Assembly (NCBI GenBank): GCA_964634255.1
Contig: CAZWJC010000126.1
Span: 1-19,376, forward strand
DNA length: 19,376 bases
Reading direction: 5' to 3'
Source of the DNA: MWDV01 sp964634255
Lineage (GTDB): Bacteria > Verrucomicrobiota > Verrucomicrobiia > Limisphaerales > MWDV01
Shown: positions 14,603-19,376 of the stretch, one piece after another
How the letters are laid out: each line of letters opens with the position of its first letter
Numbering within the stretch: position 1 is the stretch's first letter
The notes under the pieces: generated by a model
Database searches by the model: none
What the model saw: the letters and a program-made list of their open reading frames with translations, nothing else
Told to the model about the DNA's origin: nothing
Translations under genes and position numbers: made by a program

Positions 14603-15346
14603 ATGATCCGTCTGGACCAGGCGCTCGTCGAGCGCGGTTTATGCGATAGCCGCGAGAAGGCCAAGCGCGCGATTCTGGCCGGCGCCGTTCGCATCAACCG
14701 TCAAACCGCCCGCAAACCCAGCGACCCCGTCAAGCCCACCGACGACGTGTCCCTGGAGGCGGGTGAAAAGTATGTCAGTCGCGGCGGGCACAAGTTGGAG
14801 CACGGCCTCACGCACTTTGGACTGGACGTGGCCGGCTGGACTGCGGTTGATCTGGGCGCCTCAACCGGCGGTTTCACCGATTGTCTGCTCCAGCACGGGG
14901 CGGCGCAGGTCTACGCCGTGGATGTGGGACGCGGTCAGTTGGCATGGAAGCTCCGTCGTGACCATCGTGTCGTCGTCATGGAGCGGACCAACGCCCGACA
15001 TCTCACCCCCCAAGCCTTTCCGGCTCCGTTCCAACCCGTACCGCTTGTGGTCGTGGATTGTTCCTTCATCTCGCTACGAAAGATTCTTCCTGCTGCCGTT
15101 GCATTGCTACAGTCTGGCGGTAAAATTCTTGCGCTGATCAAGCCGCAGTTCGAGGCGGGCAAGGCCGAGGCCGACCGGGGCGCCGGCGTGATCAGTGACC
15201 CACAGATACACGAGCGCGTGCTCGCGGAGCTGCAGGCCTTCGCCACCGGTGAAATGGCTCTCGCGTGGCAGGGCGTCACCGAATCTCCGCTGCTGGGTCC
15301 GGCGGGCAACAAAGAGTTTCTAGTGCTGCTTGAAAAAAAACGCTGA
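14603..15346 (+). CDS. tlyA: TlyA-family rRNA 2'-O-methyltransferase (S4 domain plus FtsJ-like)
   Basis: The 247-residue protein has an N-terminal S4 RNA-binding domain (MIRLDQALVERGLCDSREKA, residues 1-60) and a Rossmann methyltransferase domain with the SAM-binding VDLGASTGGFTDCLLQHGA around D83, VDCSFISLRKILP and LIKPQFEAGK. Family members methylate 16S and 23S rRNA at 2'-O-cytidines, and some were first described as haemolysins. The ATG at 14603 gives the family N-terminus. The last 17 bases overlap nadK, a common arrangement that implies coupled translation. The stop follows a run of eight A residues. Confidence 0.93.
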   Translation: MIRLDQALVERGLCDSREKAKRAILAGAVRINRQTARKPSDPVKPTDDVSLEAGEKYVSRGGHKLEHGLTHFGLDVAGWTAVDLGASTGGFTDCLLQHGAAQVYAVDVGRGQLAWKLRRDHRVVVMERTNARHLTPQAFPAPFQPVPLVVVDCSFISLRKILPAAVALLQSGGKILALIKPQFEAGKAEADRGAGVISDPQIHERVLAELQAFATGEMALAWQGVTESPLLGPAGNKEFLVLLEKKR

Positions 15347-16214
15347 TCGCATTAAACGCGTTGGGCTCATCGGTAACGCCGAGAAGCCCGCCTGCGCGCG
15401 CGCCGTCGCTCAGGCCGCCCGGCTGGTGACCGCCTCCGGCCGAACCGTTCTCACGGATGTAGCCACCAACCGGCGCGCACGGTTGCACGCAGAAGTCTGC
15501 CCCGACGCCGCTTCGCTCGCCCGGCAGGTGGATTTGCTCGTCGTCTTCGGTGGCGACGGCACGCTGCTGGGCGTGGCCCGCGCCATCGCCGGTCAGCGGA
15601 CGCCGATGCTCGGCATCAACATCGGCGGTTTGGGCTTCCTCACCGCCGTCTCTTCCCGCGATCTCGCGCCCGCGCTGAAGCGCGTCTGGGATGGCCAGTT
15701 CGACTTTGAATCACGCTCGCTGATCGAGGCCCGGGTGCAACGCGCTGGGCGGCCCTTGCGCGGTCACGCGCTCAACGACATCGTGGTGAGCCACGGCGTT
15801 GGTTCCCGTCTCATCGAATTGGAGGTGCGCGTGGATGACGCACCGGTCACCTGCTATCGGTGCGATGGGCTCATCGTGAGCTCTCCCACCGGCTCGACCG
15901 CCTATTCGCTGGCCGCCGGGGGCGCCATCGTCTTCCCGACTGCCGAAGTGTTCGCCGTTACGCCGATTTGCCCTCACACCCTCAGCAACCGCTCCTTGAT
16001 CCTCGGCTTGGATTCGCAGATCAGTATCAAGGTGTTGACCTCGGCGCCCACGGCCATTCTGAGCGCCGACGGCCAGACGCTGAGCGAGCTTTCCGCCGCG
16101 GATGTCATCACCATCCGCCGCAGCGCCCATGCCGTCCGGCTGATGCACCTTGCCGGCAGTTCCTTCTTCGCAGCCCTGCGGGAGAAGTTGCACTGGCGCG
16201 GCGCAAACCTGTAA
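15330..16214 (+). CDS. nadK: NAD kinase
   Basis: This 294-residue enzyme phosphorylates NAD to NADP with ATP, the sole route to NADP in most bacteria. Diagnostic motifs are VVFGGDGTLLGVARA with D76 of GGDGT, NIGGLGFLTAV, the N149-D150 pair in ALNDIVVSHG, and SSPTGSTAYSLAAGG. The family N-terminus is reached only with TTG at 15330, inside the end of tlyA; there is no ATG or GTG nearby. The reading frame is +1 relative to tlyA. The LacI-family gene begins 12 bases after its stop. Confidence 0.95.
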   Translation: MKKNADRIKRVGLIGNAEKPACARAVAQAARLVTASGRTVLTDVATNRRARLHAEVCPDAASLARQVDLLVVFGGDGTLLGVARAIAGQRTPMLGINIGGLGFLTAVSSRDLAPALKRVWDGQFDFESRSLIEARVQRAGRPLRGHALNDIVVSHGVGSRLIELEVRVDDAPVTCYRCDGLIVSSPTGSTAYSLAAGGAIVFPTAEVFAVTPICPHTLSNRSLILGLDSQISIKVLTSAPTAILSADGQTLSELSAADVITIRRSAHAVRLMHLAGSSFFAALREKLHWRGANL

Positions 16215-16226
16215 TCTGCGGGCCAT

Positions 16227-17255
16227 ATGGTTCGCCTGAAAGACATCGCCGCCCAAGCGGGCGTCTCGATGATGACCGTCTCGAAGGCGTTGCGTGACGC
16301 CCCGGACGTATCGGATGCCACCCGCGACCGCATTCGCAAGCTGGCCGAAGCCATGGGCTACGTGCCGGATTCCACCGCGCAGGGACTGCGCAATCGCGCC
16401 ACGAAACTCTTCGGGTTGATCTTGCCCACCGTCACAAATCCCGTGTTCGCGCGGGTCATTTGCGCTATCGAAGAGCGAACATACGAATTGGGCTACGAAC
16501 TTCTTTACGCCCATACGCTCAACCTGATTCAGCGCGAGGAAACGAGCATTCGGCACATGCTGGCCCGGCGGGTCGAAGGCTTGTTCATCTACCCGGTCCA
16601 CCGGCTTCAGCCCGAAGCGCGCATCTATCAGGAACTCGCCGCCAGCAAGCTCCCCATCGTGCTCTTGGGGCAGACCGCGCCTTTCTGCAGCCAGTTCCTG
16701 AGTGTCGCTTCGGACGATGAGCCGGCCAGCTTCGAAGCCACGCGGCATCTACTGGAGCTCGGCCACCGGCGGATCGCCTTCCTCGCCGGCCCGATCGCGG
16801 CGCCCTGGGCACATGAACGCCTCGCCGGCTATCGGCGCGCCCTGCGCGATGCCAACCTCGAACCGGATGATCACCTCCTCTTTCCGGCCGGCAGCACGTT
16901 GGACGATGGTGCCAAGGCGGCGGCCCAGCTTTTGCCCGAATTGCCGAAGATCACCGCCATTCAGGCATCAAGCGACCTGGCCGCGATTGGCTGTGCGAAT
17001 GCGCTGCTCAACAAAGGTGTTCGCATCCCGCAGGACGTTTCGGTGATGGGCTTTGGCAACATTCTGTCCGCGGAGTTTTTCCGCGTTCCCCTGACCACGA
17101 TGCGGCAGCCCAAACGCCGCCTCGGACACGCGGCCATGGACATGATGTCCAAATTGCTCCGCGGCCAACCCGTCGAGTCCCAGCGCCTGCCGGCCACGCT
17201 GTCTTTGCGCGCCAGCACGGCGGCACCGCCTTCCACCACGGCCCAGTCGGCCTAG
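16227..17255 (+). CDS. LacI-family transcriptional regulator
   Basis: This 342-residue repressor-type protein has an N-terminal LacI helix-turn-helix (VRLKDIAAQAGVSMMTVSKA) and a hinge region ending YVPDSTAQGLR. The periplasmic-binding-protein-like effector domain shows LFGLILPTVTNPVFARV, RRVEGLFIYPV, LGHRRIAFLAGP and PQDVSVMGFGNI. Such proteins usually respond to a sugar or nucleoside. No transporter or sugar-degrading gene adjoins it, so its regulon is elsewhere. It sits at the end of a housekeeping run, 12 bases after nadK, and no LacI-type palindrome lies in that gap. The ligand cannot be predicted. Confidence 0.95.
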   Translation: MVRLKDIAAQAGVSMMTVSKALRDAPDVSDATRDRIRKLAEAMGYVPDSTAQGLRNRATKLFGLILPTVTNPVFARVICAIEERTYELGYELLYAHTLNLIQREETSIRHMLARRVEGLFIYPVHRLQPEARIYQELAASKLPIVLLGQTAPFCSQFLSVASDDEPASFEATRHLLELGHRRIAFLAGPIAAPWAHERLAGYRRALRDANLEPDDHLLFPAGSTLDDGAKAAAQLLPELPKITAIQASSDLAAIGCANALLNKGVRIPQDVSVMGFGNILSAEFFRVPLTTMRQPKRRLGHAAMDMMSKLLRGQPVESQRLPATLSLRASTAAPPSTTAQSA

Positions 17256-17284
17256 CTGGCACTCAACCTGCAACGCCTCGTGGC

Positions 17285-17695
17285 ATGAAGAAAATTCTTC
17301 TGCCAATCTTGGTGGTCATTCTTGCGGTGTGTGCGGGCTGGCAAACCGTGCGTTACTCCCGCAACCAACTGGACTTACGCGTCGCCCGGTTCAACACTTA
17401 CTCCACTGATCTGCTCCTCGGACTCCAGCAATTCAAGGAATTCACCGGCCACTACCCTGGTGGCAGCAATCTGGACATCTCGAAGGCGCTTTCTGGACAG
17501 ACCGATGCCAAGGTCTTCATCCTCGCCGTTCGCAAGAGCGACCACAACCAGAAGGGCGAAATCGTGGACCCGTGGGGAACACCCCTCCAATTCTACATGG
17601 CGGGCAACAGCGTGTTGATTCGCTCCGCCGGGCCCAACAAGGTATGGGAGGACAGCGCCACCACCGGCTCGGACGATCTCTATCGCTCAAATTAG
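17285..17695 (+). CDS. Type II secretion G-like (pseudopilin-related) membrane protein without prepilin motif
   Basis: This 136-residue protein has one N-terminal hydrophobic segment (MKKILLPILVVILAVCAGW) followed by a helix and a domain resembling the C-terminal part of GspG-type pseudopilins: LLLGLQQFKEFTGHYPGG, then EIVDPWGTPLQFYMAG and LIRSAGPNKVW. The G/FTLIE prepilin peptidase site is absent, so it should stay anchored by an uncleaved signal and not join a pseudopilus. Cys16 does not sit in a good lipobox. It starts 29 bases after the lacI-type gene. Its 3' end overlaps the converging methyltransferase gene by 9 bases. The function is unknown. Confidence 0.8.
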   Translation: MKKILLPILVVILAVCAGWQTVRYSRNQLDLRVARFNTYSTDLLLGLQQFKEFTGHYPGGSNLDISKALSGQTDAKVFILAVRKSDHNQKGEIVDPWGTPLQFYMAGNSVLIRSAGPNKVWEDSATTGSDDLYRSN

Positions 17696-18829
17696 GCGCT
17701 TCCGCTGCCACGCCGCCACGAACATTCCATTCCCGCCCAGGTCTTGCGGCCAGAGGGTCACGGTGGCGGCACTCGCGAGCAGGCGGCCATTCACATGAAG
17801 CTCCGGCAAAACCAACGGCTCGAAGTCCGGCTGCGTCTCGTTGAACTGCCGGGCGGTTTCCTCCGTCTCCGCCTGGGTCAGGGTGCAGACCGAGTAAATC
17901 AGTTTCCCACCCGGCTTCACGCTCGGGGCAGCGTGGGCCAACAAACGCCGCTGCAACAAGGCAAGCTCTTGCACATCCTGGAGTGACGTGGTCCAGCGCG
18001 CGTGCGGATTCCGCTGCCACGTGCCCACACCGCTACACGGCGCGTCCACCAGCACGCCATCGAACTTCGTCTTGGTTGGCAGCTTCGCGCCGCCATCCCA
18101 GAGCGCCGCGCGGTAATTGAACACCTTCGCTCGCGCGGTCCGCCGCTTGAGCTTCTTCAACCGCCATTCGGCACGATCGCTCGCCCAGATCAGTCCCTTG
18201 TTTTCCATCAAGTCGGAGAGGTGCAGCAGTTTGCCCCCCTCGCCCGCACACGCGTCCCACCATGTCTCGCTCGGCTTGGGCGCGCACAGCCAGCCTACGG
18301 CCTGCGACGCGATGTCCTGAATCTCAAATTCGCCCGCGTGAAACTCGGGTCGCTTGAACAAGTCCTCATCACCGAAGTATTGAAGCGCGTCCGGCAACAG
18401 GCTCTCGGCAAGTCGCGCCCCGTTCAGCTTTTGCACCAGCGCCCTCCCCTGCTCTCGCCGCGCCCGCAGCCACAAGATCGGCTCGCCTTGCAGCGAACGC
18501 AGCCACTCATCGCTCACCTCCATCTGTTCCGCAGTCCAGGCCGGCACCGCCTTAGCCCGAAGCTCACTGATCGGAATGGACTTGGGATTCGCGCGGAAGC
18601 GCGCCGCCAACGACTCCGCAAGCCGCATCCGGGTTTCCACACGCCGCTCGTCGCGCAGCCAGGCGTGCCAGCGGTAATACATAAAGACCGCCTTGCTGAC
18701 GGCCGCCTGGTCCCACGGCGGGAGATCGCGGAACTCCTTGAGCACTTCGCGCAACGCGGCGTCCGCCGGCTTCTCGCGGCTCGCGCTACGGATCACTTCG
18801 GCGGCAACTTCATGGATGGAAAGGTTCAC
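17687..18829 (-). CDS. RsmB/NSUN-type RNA (cytosine-C5)-methyltransferase
   Basis: This 380-residue enzyme is predicted to make 5-methylcytosine in rRNA or tRNA. The N-terminal helical part (EVAAEVIRSASREKPADAAL) is NusB-like but short, and the catalytic domain has the SAM site WWDACAGEGGKLLHLS. The two conserved cysteines are C265 in VDAPCSGVG and C315 in YSVCTL, with RNPHARW between them and NGMFVAAWQRK near the end. Both catalytic cysteines are present. It is somewhat shorter than E. coli RsmB (about 429), so the exact target base is uncertain. It lies 82 bases downstream of the aconitase gene on the same strand and converges with the pseudopilin-like gene. Confidence 0.92.
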   Translation of the reverse strand: MNLSIHEVAAEVIRSASREKPADAALREVLKEFRDLPPWDQAAVSKAVFMYYRWHAWLRDERRVETRMRLAESLAARFRANPKSIPISELRAKAVPAWTAEQMEVSDEWLRSLQGEPILWLRARREQGRALVQKLNGARLAESLLPDALQYFGDEDLFKRPEFHAGEFEIQDIASQAVGWLCAPKPSETWWDACAGEGGKLLHLSDLMENKGLIWASDRAEWRLKKLKRRTARAKVFNYRAALWDGGAKLPTKTKFDGVLVDAPCSGVGTWQRNPHARWTTSLQDVQELALLQRRLLAHAAPSVKPGGKLIYSVCTLTQAETEETARQFNETQPDFEPLVLPELHVNGRLLASAATVTLWPQDLGGNGMFVAAWQRKRLI

Positions 18830-18911
18830 ACCGCCAGCTTACGCCACGTAAAGGTTGAAACACAACGCTCGCCGCGCTCGGGCGATTTCACACATCGCTA
18901 GGCGATCAGAA

Positions 18912-19376
18912 TCAGGCTTTGGCCACGAGTTGGCGCAACACATACGGTAGAATCCCGCCGTGTTGGTAATAGTCGATCTCGATGGGCGTATCGATGCGGC
19001 AGCGGACGCTGACGTTTTCCACGCTGCCGTCATTGCGGGTGATCTTGAGCGTCAGGTCTTGCTGCGGCTTGAGGTTCACGTCGAGACCAACCACGTCGTA
19101 AACCTCGGAGCCGTCCAGCTTCAGTGCCAGTACGGAAGTACCGTCCTTAAATTGCAGTGGCAGCACGCCCATGCCGACGAGATTGCTACGATGGATGCGC
19201 TCGAAGCTCTGCGCGACGACGACTTTTACGCCGAGCAGGTTCGTGCCTTTCGCGGCCCAGTCGCGGCTCGAACCCGTGCCGTATTCCTGTCCGGCAATCA
19301 CGATGAGCGGGGTGCCCTGTGATTGATACGCAACCGACGCGTCGTAGATGGAAGTTTCCTGACCGTCCGGTCCGAG
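18912..19376 (-). CDS. acnA: Aconitate hydratase, C-terminal part (5' end beyond window)
   Basis: The 154 visible residues are the swivel domain of an AcnA/IRP-type aconitase, the citrate-to-isocitrate enzyme of the TCA cycle. Diagnostic segments are YQSQGTPLIVIAGQEYGTGS with SSRDWAAKGTNLLGVK and VVAQSFERIHRSNLVGMG, ending with the usual GGILPYVLRQLVAKA. The frame stays open to the window edge, so the first several hundred residues, including the iron-sulfur ligands, are not seen. A 2-methylisocitrate dehydratase of the same family cannot be excluded. The RNA methyltransferase gene follows 82 bases downstream. Confidence 0.93.
   Translation of the reverse strand, partial: LGPDGQETSIYDASVAYQSQGTPLIVIAGQEYGTGSSRDWAAKGTNLLGVKVVVAQSFERIHRSNLVGMGVLPLQFKDGTSVLALKLDGSEVYDVVGLDVNLKPQQDLTLKITRNDGSVENVSVRCRIDTPIEIDYYQHGGILPYVLRQLVAKA

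Noticed and set aside
15332..15346. Programmed -1 frameshift joining TlyA and NadK at the A-run
   Set aside because: nadK lies in the +1 frame relative to tlyA; the -1 frame runs into a stop within about 30 codons. NadK has its own plausible start.
15711..16748. A 345-codon minus-strand open frame across nadK and the LacI-type gene
   Set aside because: It spans two well-supported genes and their gap and has no family signature.

Overview
The window looks like ordinary chromosome from a GC-rich Gram-negative bacterium. The gene families and their style fit a member of the Verrucomicrobiota: a lipoprotein signal, a pseudopilin-like small protein, PilT/PilU-type ATPases, a HAMP-less chemoreceptor and tightly packed genes with few clear Shine-Dalgarno sites. 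That phylum assignment is an inference from gene style and was not tested. There is no phage, insertion sequence, CRISPR array, tRNA or rRNA in view.

Layout. At 1-460 (minus) lies a hicB-hicA toxin-antitoxin pair, with hicA cut by the window edge. It is divergent from asnS (628-1989, plus), which is followed by a small membrane-anchored unknown (1999-2346). A strong GC hairpin at 2442-2472 separates these from a minus-strand signalling block (2497-8536). In transcription order that block holds a large hybrid sensor histidine kinase, a NarL-type response regulator overlapping it by 4 bases, then cheW and a methyl-accepting chemoreceptor. Next on the minus strand come an EF-hand lipoprotein and a VOC (glyoxalase-fold) protein, preceded by a 354-base gene-free stretch. 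rsmE (plus) and a MidA/NDUFAF7-type methyltransferase (minus) converge with a 15-base overlap.

From 11795 to 17695 seven genes run in one direction with gaps of 29 bases or less: pilT, a PilU-like second ATPase, a phosphorylation-dead receiver-like protein, tlyA, nadK (17-base overlap with tlyA, TTG start), a LacI-family regulator and a type II secretion G-like protein without a prepilin cleavage motif. An RsmB/NSUN-type RNA methyltransferase (minus) converges on this run. The window ends inside the C-terminal part of an aconitase gene (minus).

How the genes fit together. The signalling block joins a membrane histidine kinase with three PAS domains to a DNA-binding regulator, and sits next to a receptor-CheW pair that must use a CheA encoded elsewhere. 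The pilT-pilU-pseudoreceiver trio reads as a pilus-retraction module with a built-in regulator and is the most interesting part of the window. Much of the rest is translation and rRNA or protein-methylation housekeeping (AsnRS, RsmE, TlyA, RsmB-like, MidA-like) with NAD kinase and aconitase. I found no clearly new multi-gene system. The best candidates for new biology are the pseudoreceiver tied to PilT/PilU and the Cys-cluster PAS domain in the kinase.
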